DNA from: JAPHSX01 sp041554195
Lineage (GTDB): Bacteria > Pseudomonadota > Gammaproteobacteria > Thiohalomonadales > Thiohalomonadaceae
DNA length: 64,000 nt
Reading direction: 5' to 3'
Assembly: GCA_041554195.1 (NCBI GenBank)
Contig: JBFFMJ010000001.1
Location: 310,001 to 374,000 of the forward strand
Made by a program: the position numbers and the translations under genes. Below the pieces are notes generated by a model. It was not told the origin of the DNA, made no database searches, and saw only the letters and a program-made list of their open reading frames with translations. Position 1 is the first letter of the stretch. Every line of letters begins with the position of its first letter. Below, piece after piece: positions 7,797-16,830 of the stretch.

Positions 7797-9208
7797 CGCT
7801 GCGCCTCCAGCTGTTGAGGCAGCGTCTGTGCGGCCGCACCGATATCACCGGCCCCCATGGTGATCACCACATCGCCATCCTGCAGCACGCCGCTGAGGGT
7901 ATGGGGAAGATTGGCCGTCTCGCCCACAAAGATGGGGTCGACCTGGCCGCGGGCGCGGATAGCGCGGCACAGGGCGCGACTATCGGCACCGGGGATAGGC
8001 TCTTCGCCGGCGGCATAGACATCAAGTACCAGCAGCACATCAACCTCGGTCAGCACCTCTGTGAAGTCCTCGAACAGGTCGCGGGTACGGGTGTAGCGGT
8101 GCGGCTGGAAGGCGACGACCAGACGGCGCTCGGGCCAGGCGGCACGAGCGGCCTGAATGGTGGCTGCCACCTCGCGCGGGTGGTGACCGTAGTCATCCAC
8201 CAGTTGTACCTTGCCGTTACCTACCGCCACCTCGCCATTCAGGGTGAAACGACGACCGACGCCGGTGAAGTGTTCCAGGCCGCGACAGATCGCCTCATCA
8301 CTGACGCCCACCTCGTGGGCCACAGCGATCGCGGCGAGTGCATTAAGGACATTGTGATTACCCGGCATGTGCAGCGAGACCTGCAACCATTCGGGCTGAC
8401 CGGGGCGGCTCACATTAAAGTGGGTGTAGAGCCCTTCCTGACGCAAGTTCGTTGCGCGAATATCGGCCTCACTATCGATGCCATAGGTGATCACCTGGCG
8501 GGTCACTTCGGGAAGGATCCCCTTCACCTCGTCATCATCGAGACACATCACGGCGATACCGTAGAAGGGCAGGTGGTGCAAAAAATCGATAAAGGTCTGG
8601 CGCAGCTTGCCAAAGTCACCGCCGTAGGTCTCCATATGATCGGCATCGATATTGGTCACGACTGCCGTCATCGGCTGCAGATAAAGGAAGGAGGCATCGC
8701 TCTCATCCGCCTCGGCGACCAGGAAGTGACCGCTACCGAGCCGCGCATTGGTACCGGCGCTGTTGAGACGACCGCCGATAACAAAGGTCGGATCGAGACC
8801 GCCCTCAGCCATCAGGCTGGCGACCAGGCTGGTGGTGGTGGTCTTACCGTGGGTGCCGGCCACCGCAATACCATGGCGAAAACGCATAATCTCGGCCAGC
8901 ATCTCGGCACGTGGCACGATAGGGATTCGACGCGAGCGCGCCTCGATCACTTCCGGGTTGGACTCGTTAACGGCCGTGGAGGTAACCACTACATCGCAGT
9001 CATTAATATTTTTCTCATCGTGACCGATGTGAATCGTTGCCCCCATTCCCGCCAGACGTTGGGTAACGGCATTCTCACGCAGGTCGGAGCCGGTCATCTC
9101 GTAGCCGAGGTTGAGCAGTACCTCGGCAATACCACCCATACCCGAGCCACCGATGCCGATCATATGAATGTGGCGGATGCGCCCCATACTCTTTTGTTGC
9201 ATGCTCAT
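7793..9208 (-). CDS. murC: UDP-N-acetylmuramate--L-alanine ligase
   Basis: MurC adds the first stem-peptide residue, L-alanine, to UDP-MurNAc using ATP. The 471-residue protein begins with a Rossmann-like segment 'MIGIGGSGMGGIAE' that binds the UDP-sugar, then the Mur-ligase P-loop 'AGTHGKTTTTS' (near residue 115), and later the DDYGHHP motif (near 325) and the C-terminal ligase domain. It overlaps murG upstream and murB downstream by 4 bp each, so translation of the three is probably coupled. Confidence 0.99.
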   Translation of the reverse strand: MSMQQKSMGRIRHIHMIGIGGSGMGGIAEVLLNLGYEMTGSDLRENAVTQRLAGMGATIHIGHDEKNINDCDVVVTSTAVNESNPEVIEARSRRIPIVPRAEMLAEIMRFRHGIAVAGTHGKTTTTSLVASLMAEGGLDPTFVIGGRLNSAGTNARLGSGHFLVAEADESDASFLYLQPMTAVVTNIDADHMETYGGDFGKLRQTFIDFLHHLPFYGIAVMCLDDDEVKGILPEVTRQVITYGIDSEADIRATNLRQEGLYTHFNVSRPGQPEWLQVSLHMPGNHNVLNALAAIAVAHEVGVSDEAICRGLEHFTGVGRRFTLNGEVAVGNGKVQLVDDYGHHPREVAATIQAARAAWPERRLVVAFQPHRYTRTRDLFEDFTEVLTEVDVLLVLDVYAAGEEPIPGADSRALCRAIRARGQVDPIFVGETANLPHTLSGVLQDGDVVITMGAGDIGAAAQTLPQQLEAQR

Positions 9209-10314
9209 CCCCTCCCCATATTTTTATCACCGGCCAATGCCAGACAGGCAGCAGCCACATCGGCGGTTGCCTGTGGCTTTGCCAGACGACGGGCATTTTC
9301 TGCCATCGCCATTAATTTTTTTCTTCCCTCAGCCACATCACGGCTGTACTCCAGTAACATCTCAGCCAGCGACTCAGGCGTCAGCTCATGTTGCTGTACC
9401 AGCTGCGCCGCCTTGCATTCAACCAGATAGCCGCCATTAGCACTTTGGTGGTCATCCACCGCATGGGGATAAGGCACCAAAATGCTGGCAACACCGGCCA
9501 GCGCCAGCTCACTTACCGTCAGCGCACCGGCACGACAGATCACCAGATCGGCCCACGCATACTGCGCCGCCATATCATCGATAAAGGGCATCACATCGCC
9601 CTCCACCTCCGCCTTGTCATAGGCTGTTGCGGTGACTTCGACATGACCCTTGCCACACTGGTGATGCACCTCAGGGCGTTGCTCCGCGGAGATCATCCCC
9701 AAGGCCTGGGGGATCATTTCATTCAGCGCCAGGGCACCGAGACTACCGCCGACCACCAGCAGGCGTAGCCGACCGTCACGTCCAGCAAAGCGCTCCGCCG
9801 GTGAAGCCAGCGCCGCGATGTCGCCACGTACCGGATTACCGGTATGGCTTACCTTTAGACCACTAAAGGTTTCGGGGAAGGCCTCCAGCACCCGATTGGC
9901 GATACGCGACAAAATACGATTGGTCAGACCGGCAATCGCGTTCTGCTCATGGATCAACAGCGGTCTGCCACTCAGTTTCGCCGCCACCCCACCGGGGCCG
10001 GTAACAAAGCCGCCCATCCCCAGTACCGCATCGGGTTTGCGGCGCCGTACCACACCCAGCGCCTGAATGATTGCGCGGCTGATGTGCAGCGGCGCCGCCA
10101 GCCAACCGAGAAGACCGTTGCCTCGCAGTCCAGCGATGGAGATGGTGTCGATCTCAAAACCGTTAGCGGGCACCAGCTCCGCCTCCATACCGCGCTGCGT
10201 ACCTAACCAGCTCACCTGATGGCCACGCTCAGTCAAATAGTGGGCCACCGCCAGCGCCGGGAAGACGTGACCGCCGGTACCACCGGCCATGATCAAAATC
10301 CGTACCCCGCTCAT
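9205..10314 (-). CDS. murG: Lipid I GlcNAc-transferase (lipid II synthesis)
   Basis: MurG is a peripheral inner-membrane glycosyltransferase (GT28) that turns lipid I into lipid II. From the ATG at 10314 it is 369 residues. The N-terminal diphosphate loop 'MAGGTGGHVFPALAVA' and the 'HEQNAIAGLTNR' segment form the acceptor domain. The C-terminal domain carries the UDP-GlcNAc site around 'CRAGALTVSELALAG'. The reading frame is open for 186 bp further upstream, but that part lies inside ftsW and has no similarity to MurG. The chosen ATG gives the 4-bp ATGA overlap with ftsW that recurs in this operon. Confidence 0.98.
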   Translation of the reverse strand: MSGVRILIMAGGTGGHVFPALAVAHYLTERGHQVSWLGTQRGMEAELVPANGFEIDTISIAGLRGNGLLGWLAAPLHISRAIIQALGVVRRRKPDAVLGMGGFVTGPGGVAAKLSGRPLLIHEQNAIAGLTNRILSRIANRVLEAFPETFSGLKVSHTGNPVRGDIAALASPAERFAGRDGRLRLLVVGGSLGALALNEMIPQALGMISAEQRPEVHHQCGKGHVEVTATAYDKAEVEGDVMPFIDDMAAQYAWADLVICRAGALTVSELALAGVASILVPYPHAVDDHQSANGGYLVECKAAQLVQQHELTPESLAEMLLEYSRDVAEGRKKLMAMAENARRLAKPQATADVAAACLALAGDKNMGRG

Positions 10315-11504
10315 GCCGCGCTCCTCTGGGTAACGCCGCGCTTTGGCGTCTCTAGCGCTACGCGCAACACCAGCGCGATGGCGACACACATCACCACGAC
10401 GCTGCTGCCGCCGTAGCTCATCAGCGGCAGAGTCAGCCCCTTGGTCGGCAGCAGCCCCATGTTCACGCCCATGTTGATTAAGGCCTGCATCGCAAACCAC
10501 AGGGCGATGCCGTAACAGAGATGGGCACCAAAACCGAGTCCTGCCTCGGCGGCATTGCGACCGATACGAAAGATGCGGGCAATCAGCACTACGAACAGCA
10601 CCACCACTGCGCTGGCACCGGCGGTACCCAACTCCTCAGCCAGCACCGCGTAGACGAAGTCTGTATGTGCCTCTGGCAGGTAGAAGAGTTTCTGTACGCT
10701 GGCGCCAAGGCCGACACCGAACCACTCTCCGCGACCGAAGGCGATCAGCGCCTGGGTCAGCTGGAAGCCACTATTAAAAGGGTCGGCCCAGGGGTTGATA
10801 AAGGCGGTGAGGCGTTCCATCCGGTAGGGCGAGGAGATCGCCAGTATCGCCATGCCCCCCAGCGCCATGGAGACCAGCACACCGAACAGCCACAGGCGTA
10901 CACCACCGAGGAACATCATCCCCAGAGCGGTCGCCCCCAGTACCACGGTGGCCCCAAAGTCAGGCTCGACCAGCAGTAGCACGGCAAACACCAGCACTAG
11001 CACCATCGGCTTGAGGAAGCCCCCCACGGTATTGCGCACCTCATCCCCACGGCGCATCAGGTAACCGGCCAGATAGACGATCATTGAAAACTTCACCAGC
11101 TCGGAGACCTGCAGATTAAACGGGCCCAGCAGCAGCCAGCGGGTCGAACCGTTGACGGTACGACCGAGCCCCGGAATAAACAACGCAAACAGCAGTATCA
11201 GGGAGGCGATGATTAGCATCGGCCCGATACGCTCCCAGACAGTAAGCGGAATCCGCCAGGCCACCCAGGAGACGGTGAGTCCGATCCCCACATAGAGCAG
11301 TTGACGGGTGATGTAGTAACCGGGGTTACCCACCTGACGCTCTGCAATGCCGACCGAGGCCGAGGCAATCATCACCAGGCCCAGACCCAGCAGGATCAAC
11401 GCGGTAGTGAACAGGGTCCAGTCAACACACGGCTCCATCGGGTTACGACGCACCGACTTCGGCAATACCGGGTGCAGCATCAGTTGTACCCAGGCGGCAC
11501 TCAT
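10311..11504 (-). CDS. ftsW: Septal peptidoglycan glycosyltransferase FtsW
   Basis: FtsW is a SEDS-family polytopic membrane protein that polymerises lipid II at the septum together with FtsI. The 397-residue sequence is strongly hydrophobic, with about ten membrane segments. The family signatures are present: 'NGSTRWLLLGPFNLQVSEL' after the third or fourth helix, 'AHTDFVYAVLAEELG' in the large periplasmic loop, and 'LPLMSYGGSSVVVMC' near the C-terminus. It overlaps murD (upstream) and murG (downstream) by 4 bp. Confidence 0.98.
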   Translation of the reverse strand: MSAAWVQLMLHPVLPKSVRRNPMEPCVDWTLFTTALILLGLGLVMIASASVGIAERQVGNPGYYITRQLLYVGIGLTVSWVAWRIPLTVWERIGPMLIIASLILLFALFIPGLGRTVNGSTRWLLLGPFNLQVSELVKFSMIVYLAGYLMRRGDEVRNTVGGFLKPMVLVLVFAVLLLVEPDFGATVVLGATALGMMFLGGVRLWLFGVLVSMALGGMAILAISSPYRMERLTAFINPWADPFNSGFQLTQALIAFGRGEWFGVGLGASVQKLFYLPEAHTDFVYAVLAEELGTAGASAVVVLFVVLIARIFRIGRNAAEAGLGFGAHLCYGIALWFAMQALINMGVNMGLLPTKGLTLPLMSYGGSSVVVMCVAIALVLRVALETPKRGVTQRSAA

Positions 11505-12868
11505 AACTCGCCCCCCTTCACGGCGGAAACGAAGGCCTCGCCCCGTTCGATGTAGTTGCGGAACATGTCGAAGCTGGCACAGGCAGGCGACAGCAACACC
11601 GCATCACCCGGCTTGGCCAGTTTGCGCGCCTTGATCACCGCATCGTTCATGTCAGAGGCCATCACCAGCGGGGCCGCCCTGAGCAGACTCTTTTCTATAA
11701 GTTTGGCATCCTCACCAATCAACACCACGGCACGGGCACGCTGCTCCACCGTGTGGCGTAGCGGGGAAAAGTCCTGTCCCTTGGCCTGGCCACCAGCGAT
11801 CAACACCACCTTCTCGCCCGGCAGCCCTTGCAGCGCCGCCAGGGTAGCGCCAACGTTAGTGCCCTTGGAATCCTCGTAGTAATTGACGCCAGACTGCTCC
11901 GCGATCCACTGACAGCGATGGGGCAGACCGGGGAAGTCGCACAACACCTGGAGCATCGCACTCATCTCAAGCCCTGCCGACTCACCGAGCGCCAGTGCAG
12001 CCAGTGCATTCGACCAGTTGTGACGGCCCGGCATCTTCATCTCGGCAACATTGAGCAGTGCTTCACTACCCTTACAAAGATAAGTGGCGCCACCCTGAAT
12101 AAGCAGACCAAAGTCGTTAGCGCCGGGTGCCGTATCAAGGCCAAAACTGACACTGTTGCGATTAGGCTGAGCCATCGCCATCACCTGCGCATCGTCGCGG
12201 TTGAGGATCACCGCGCCATCGCCGTTGTAGACGCTCTGTTTGATCGCCGCATAGTGTGCGACGGAGCCGTGACGATCCAGATGATCCTCACTAATATTTA
12301 GAACCACAGCGGCAGCGGCATTCAGTGACTTGGTCACCTCCAACTGAAAACTGGAGAGCTCAAGCACATAAAGGTCGGGGGCCTGCGGCTCAAGCAGATC
12401 CAGCGCCGGGGTGCCGATGTTGCCGCCGACACGCACCGCCTTACCCGCCGCCTTCGCCATCTCACCGACCAGTGTGGTAACGGTACTTTTGCCGTTGGAG
12501 CCGGTGATCGCCACCACCGGGGCATCTGCGTGGCGGGCAAACAGCTCGATATCACCCAGCACCTCGATACCAGCTGCAATAGCGGCTTCGATGGCGGGGT
12601 GTTGCGGGGCCACACCGGGGCTGAGCAACAGGCACTCGGCGCTCAGCAGCAAAGTTTCGTCGAACTCGCCACAGTAACATTCGATATCAGGGAACTGGCT
12701 TTTCAGCTCCTCGATACCGGGCGGGATCTCACGACTGTCGGCCACGGCAAAATGCTCACCTTGTTTGGCAAGGAAGCGCGCGCAGGCCAGACCGGTCTGT
12801 CCCAGTCCTACGACCAGGGTCTCCAGCCTTGCCTGTTCAGTGCTTGCCTGTGTCACAGCCAGTCCCAT
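11501..12868 (-). CDS. murD: UDP-N-acetylmuramoyl-L-alanine--D-glutamate ligase
   Basis: MurD adds D-glutamate to UDP-MurNAc-L-Ala. The 455-residue protein has the N-terminal nucleotide-sugar domain with 'VVGLGQTGLACARFL', the ATP-binding P-loop 'ITGSNGKSTVTTL' near residue 120, 'YYEDSKGTNVGATLAAL' in the central-to-C-terminal junction, and 'LSPACASFDMF' in the C-terminal domain. It lies 6 bp downstream of the mraY stop codon and overlaps ftsW. Confidence 0.98.
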   Translation of the reverse strand: MGLAVTQASTEQARLETLVVGLGQTGLACARFLAKQGEHFAVADSREIPPGIEELKSQFPDIECYCGEFDETLLLSAECLLLSPGVAPQHPAIEAAIAAGIEVLGDIELFARHADAPVVAITGSNGKSTVTTLVGEMAKAAGKAVRVGGNIGTPALDLLEPQAPDLYVLELSSFQLEVTKSLNAAAAVVLNISEDHLDRHGSVAHYAAIKQSVYNGDGAVILNRDDAQVMAMAQPNRNSVSFGLDTAPGANDFGLLIQGGATYLCKGSEALLNVAEMKMPGRHNWSNALAALALGESAGLEMSAMLQVLCDFPGLPHRCQWIAEQSGVNYYEDSKGTNVGATLAALQGLPGEKVVLIAGGQAKGQDFSPLRHTVEQRARAVVLIGEDAKLIEKSLLRAAPLVMASDMNDAVIKARKLAKPGDAVLLSPACASFDMFRNYIERGEAFVSAVKGGEL

Positions 12869-12874
12869 ATGCCC

Positions 12875-13957
12875 TTAACGAATCTTCAAGGTTGATAGGC
12901 CGATCAACACCAGAATGACGGTGATGATCCAGAAACGTACGATGACCCGAGGCTCGGGCCATCCCTTTAATTCAAAGTGGTGATGCAGTGGTGCCATACG
13001 GAAGATGCGACGCCCGGTCAGCTTGTAGGAGCCGACCTGAAGGATCACGGAGACGGTCTCCATCACGAAGACCCCCCCCATGATCACCAGCACCAGCTCC
13101 TGGCGCACGATCACCGCCACGACACCCAGCGCCGCCCCCAGACCCAGCGCACCGACATCGCCCATGAAGACCTGCGCCGGATAGGTGTTAAACCAGAGAA
13201 ATCCGAGACCGGCCCCGGCCATGGCACCGCAGAAGATCATCACCTCACCGGCGCCGGGAATATAGGGGATGCTGAGATAGGCGGAAAAGTTCACATTGCC
13301 GGTGAGGTAGGCAAAGATCCCCAGGGCACCGGCGACCATTACCGTCGGCATGATCGCAAGACCGTCGAGGCCGTCAGTCAAATTGACCGCATTGCTGGTG
13401 CCGACGATGACAAAGTAGCTGAGCACCACGAAGAACATTCCCATCGGGATCGCCACACTCTTAAAGAAGGGAACGATCAACTCCAGCTCGGCAGGCACTT
13501 TGGCGGTGTAGTAGAGGAACAGGGCGGCACCGAGTCCAGCCACGGTCTGCCACAGATATTTGTGTTTGGCCTTGAGACCCAGTGACTGCTTCTGGATCAG
13601 TTTTTTGTAGTCATCCACCCAGCCGATAGCACCGAAGGCTGTTGTCACGGCCAGCACCACCCAGATGTAACGGTTGGAGAGGTCGGCCCACAACAGGGTG
13701 CTGATCACAATCGCAGCGAGGATCAGCGCCCCGCCCATGGTTGGGGTGCCGGCCTTCACCAGATGCGATTCGGGGCCGTCGTCGCGTACAAACTGTCCCA
13801 CCTGGTAGTGGTTCAACTTGCGGATCATCATCGGCCCCAGGGTGAGTGAGATCAGTAGCGCACTCAACACACCCAGAATGGCGCGCAGTGTCAGGTACTG
13901 AAACACATTAAAACCGCTGTGGAATTGACTCAGGTAGTCTGTTAGATAGAACAGCAT
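12875..13957 (-). CDS. mraY: Phospho-MurNAc-pentapeptide translocase (lipid I synthase)
   Basis: MraY transfers phospho-MurNAc-pentapeptide to undecaprenyl phosphate in the inner membrane. From the ATG at 13957 it is exactly 360 residues, the usual length, with about ten membrane helices. The magnesium and substrate motifs are visible: 'WVDDYKKL', 'NLTDGLDGLA', 'FMGDVGALGLG' and the histidine cluster 'PLHHHFELKGWPE'. An upstream in-frame ATG 21 bp away would overlap murF. The chosen start follows the murF stop by 1 bp. Confidence 0.98.
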   Translation of the reverse strand: MLFYLTDYLSQFHSGFNVFQYLTLRAILGVLSALLISLTLGPMMIRKLNHYQVGQFVRDDGPESHLVKAGTPTMGGALILAAIVISTLLWADLSNRYIWVVLAVTTAFGAIGWVDDYKKLIQKQSLGLKAKHKYLWQTVAGLGAALFLYYTAKVPAELELIVPFFKSVAIPMGMFFVVLSYFVIVGTSNAVNLTDGLDGLAIMPTVMVAGALGIFAYLTGNVNFSAYLSIPYIPGAGEVMIFCGAMAGAGLGFLWFNTYPAQVFMGDVGALGLGAALGVVAVIVRQELVLVIMGGVFVMETVSVILQVGSYKLTGRRIFRMAPLHHHFELKGWPEPRVIVRFWIITVILVLIGLSTLKIR

Positions 13958-13958
13958 A

Positions 13959-15317
13959 TTAACCCTCTCCCCCGGCACTCAGTGCTTCCACCACGCGCTC
14001 CATGCGACTGCTGCGAGAACCCTTTACCAGTACGGTGACGTCGCTCTTCATCTCTGGAAGCAGTGCCTCGATCAGTTGTTGTTGCTGTTCAAAATAGTGG
14101 CCATTCTCACCAAAGGCCTCGGCGGCACCTCGACTCAATATGCCGCTAGCGTAAAGGCGGTCAATACCGACCCGGCGAGCCTCATCGCCCACCCGGCGGT
14201 GCAACTCAGCCGCCTCCTCACCCAGCTCACCCATGTCTCCCAGAGCGAGATAACGCTCACCGGAACACTCGGCCAGCACCTCTAGTCCGGCACGTATGGA
14301 GTCGGGATTGGCGTTGTAACTGTCGTCCAGCACGGTGGCACCATGTATGCCCTGACGCGCCTGCAAACGACCGCCCACGGCCTTCATCGACTCCAGCCCA
14401 TCGATGATCAGCTGAGTGTCGATATTCAGCGCCGTGGCAGCGGCGATCGCCGCCAGGGCGTTCATCACGTTGTGACGACCCGGCAATGCCAAATCAACCC
14501 TGAATTCATCAACCGGCGTGGTTACCTCCAGACGGCTGCCGTAAACATCCCCCTGCCAGCGCGCTGTAACATCAGCCCCCTGCTCCAGACCAAAACTCAG
14601 CTGCTGTTTTGAATGACTCAGTTCACGCCACAACGGGGCGAATTGATCATCCGCATTAATAATGGCAACACCGTTTTCACTCAGTCCGGCGAAAATCTCA
14701 CCCTTGGCCTGCGCCACCCCTTCGAGGGAGCCGAAACCTTCAAGGTGCGCGGCTGCGGCATTATTGAGGATGGCCACCTGGGGACGGGCAATATTCGTCA
14801 GGTAGGCGATCTCACCGGGATGGTTGGCCCCCATCTCGATCACGCCGTACTGATGTTCTTTTAGCAGCTGCAACAGGGTCAGTGGCATACCGATATCGTT
14901 GTTAAGGTTGCCGCGTGTCGCCAGGGTGTTACCGGCCTGAGCCAGAATAGCCGCGCACATCTCTTTTACTGTGGTCTTACCGTTACTGCCGGTCACTGCC
15001 AGCAGCGGTGTGGCCAGCTCCTTGCGCCAGGCGGCGGCCAGCTGACCCAGCGCAAGACGTGTGTCGGGCACAATAATTTGCGGGATCACACAGTCCACCG
15101 GATACTCCACCAGCGCGGCGACGGCACCCGCCTCGGCAGCGGCGGCCACATGCAGGTGACCATCGTGATTGGGACCGCGCAAGGCGATAAACAGGCTGCC
15201 AGAGTCGATATTGCGCGAGTCGGTGCAGACGCCGCTAAACGCCACGTCCTGGCCGAGCTGTTTTGCCTCCAGCCAGTGGGCCGCGGCGGAGAGCATGGTG
15301 GCGATACCGTCAGTCAC
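13959..15317 (-). CDS. murF: UDP-MurNAc-tripeptide--D-alanyl-D-alanine ligase
   Basis: MurF adds the D-Ala-D-Ala made by Ddl, completing the pentapeptide. Using the GTG at 15315-15317 the protein is 452 residues, a length typical of MurF. That GTG has a CCTCC complement (GGAGG on the coding strand, 15324-15328) 6 bp ahead and overlaps the murE stop by 8 bp, the same arrangement as ddl. The P-loop 'VTGSNGKTTVKEM' lies near residue 110. 'IEMGANHPGEI' and 'DDSYNANPDSI' mark the central and C-terminal domains. An ATG 84 bp upstream lies within murE and is less likely. Confidence 0.97.
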   Translation of the reverse strand: MTDGIATMLSAAAHWLEAKQLGQDVAFSGVCTDSRNIDSGSLFIALRGPNHDGHLHVAAAAEAGAVAALVEYPVDCVIPQIIVPDTRLALGQLAAAWRKELATPLLAVTGSNGKTTVKEMCAAILAQAGNTLATRGNLNNDIGMPLTLLQLLKEHQYGVIEMGANHPGEIAYLTNIARPQVAILNNAAAAHLEGFGSLEGVAQAKGEIFAGLSENGVAIINADDQFAPLWRELSHSKQQLSFGLEQGADVTARWQGDVYGSRLEVTTPVDEFRVDLALPGRHNVMNALAAIAAATALNIDTQLIIDGLESMKAVGGRLQARQGIHGATVLDDSYNANPDSIRAGLEVLAECSGERYLALGDMGELGEEAAELHRRVGDEARRVGIDRLYASGILSRGAAEAFGENGHYFEQQQQLIEALLPEMKSDVTVLVKGSRSSRMERVVEALSAGGEG

Positions 15318-16830
15318 GCACCACCTCCCCCAGCAGTCGGGCGACGGTTTCACGGTCGCTATAGGGGATGCGCTTGCGCTCCACCACCTGCTCGGTCTCA
15401 TGGCCCTTGCCCGCCACCAGAATCACATCGTCTGCGGTCGCCAGCGAGAGGGTCAGCTCGATCGCCGCGGTACGGTTGCGGTTGATATAGACCGAATCGG
15501 AATTCTTCATGGTGCGCGTAATGTCTTCGATAATGTTGAAGGCATTCTCGCGGCGTGGATTGTCGTCGGTGATGATCACGCTGTCAGCAAACTCTTCGGC
15601 GATGTGTCCCATCTTCGGGCGCTTCTCGCGATCCCGTTCACCGCCGCAACCGAAGACACACCAGAGGCGACCTTTGGTATGCTCGCGCAGGGCCTTGAGC
15701 ACCTGCTCCAGTGCATCGGGGGTGTGGGCAAAATCAACGACCACCATCGGCTGGCCGGCACCGCCAAAGCGCTCCATGCGACCGGGCACGGTGGTGATCT
15801 TGCTCAGCCGTTGCAGCGCATCATCAAATTCAAACCCCAGTGCCAGCAGGGCACCGAGTGCCGCCAGCAGGTTGGAGGCGTTAAAGCGCCCCAGCAGCGG
15901 GCTGTCGATCACGTCATCACCCCAGCGCGAATGGACGCTCAGGTGCATGCCACGGCTGGTCAGCTGCAGCTCACCGACGTAAAGATCAGGGGCCCTGCCC
16001 GCGCTATCGAGCGACAGCCCGTAGCTCATCATCTCCACCCCCTGCGGGGGGCTCGCCAGCCACTGGCGTCCGACCTCATCGTCGCTGTTAAGCAGCGCCT
16101 TTTGCAGCCCCGGCATCTCCAGCAGGCGGCGTTTGGCACCGGCGTAGCTCAGCATGTCGCCGTGGTAGTCGAGATGGTCGTGGCTGAGGTTGGTAAAGAT
16201 CGCGGTATCAAAGGCGACGGCGTTGACCCGCCCCTGATCCAGGGCGTGGGAGGAGACCTCCATCAGTACATGTCTGGCACCGTCGTCACGCATCTTCGCC
16301 AGCTCGGCCTGCATCATCACCGGGTCGGGGGTGGTGTGGCCGGTATCGTGCAGCGTACCGACAATGCCACTGCCAAGGGTGCCGATCAGTCCGCAGGGGG
16401 TGGTCTGGGCAATCGCCAGGGCGATGAACTGACTCACCGAGGTCTTGCCGTTGGTGCCGGTCACACCGACCACCTGCATCGCCCGCGAGGGGTGACCGTA
16501 GAAGCGCCCGGCCAGCTCACTCACCAGCAGGTGCAGCCGCTCCACCATAAATACCGGCACACTGTATTGTGTTAAATCGACACCATCAGTCTCGGCGGCG
16601 GGCTCCAGCGCTACGGCGACGGCACCGTTCTCAATCGCCTGCTGAATAAATTTCACGCCGTGGCGCACGGTGCCGACACAGGCAAGGAACAGCTCACCGT
16701 CACACACCTTACGACTATCGAGACGCATGCCGCCGATGCGCAGGTCCGGCACCACAGCGCTATCGGTGATCCCCTCAAACAGTTCGCGCAGCGAGATGCC
16801 ATTATCCTGGTGATTGATGGCCGCGTTCAT
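15310..16830 (-). CDS. murE: UDP-MurNAc-L-Ala-D-Glu--meso-diaminopimelate ligase
   Basis: MurE adds the third stem residue. The P-loop 'VTGTNGKTSVSQ' is at about 122-133 of 506 residues, and the DNPR motif at 423-426 is the signature of enzymes that use meso-diaminopimelate rather than L-lysine. The peptidoglycan chemotype can thus be read from the sequence. The gene overlaps ftsI by 4 bp upstream and murF by 8 bp downstream. Confidence 0.98.
   Translation of the reverse strand: MNAAINHQDNGISLRELFEGITDSAVVPDLRIGGMRLDSRKVCDGELFLACVGTVRHGVKFIQQAIENGAVAVALEPAAETDGVDLTQYSVPVFMVERLHLLVSELAGRFYGHPSRAMQVVGVTGTNGKTSVSQFIALAIAQTTPCGLIGTLGSGIVGTLHDTGHTTPDPVMMQAELAKMRDDGARHVLMEVSSHALDQGRVNAVAFDTAIFTNLSHDHLDYHGDMLSYAGAKRRLLEMPGLQKALLNSDDEVGRQWLASPPQGVEMMSYGLSLDSAGRAPDLYVGELQLTSRGMHLSVHSRWGDDVIDSPLLGRFNASNLLAALGALLALGFEFDDALQRLSKITTVPGRMERFGGAGQPMVVVDFAHTPDALEQVLKALREHTKGRLWCVFGCGGERDREKRPKMGHIAEEFADSVIITDDNPRRENAFNIIEDITRTMKNSDSVYINRNRTAAIELTLSLATADDVILVAGKGHETEQVVERKRIPYSDRETVARLLGEVVRD

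Noticed and set aside
7649..9430. 593-residue plus-strand open frame
   Set aside because: It lies wholly antisense to murB, murC and the end of murG, whose families are certain. Its sequence is rich in H, Q, G and T without domains, as expected for a shadow of GC-rich coding DNA.
15169..16575. 468-residue plus-strand open frame
   Set aside because: Antisense to murE and murF, which have intact P-loops and family motifs; no recognisable domain and no ribosome binding site.
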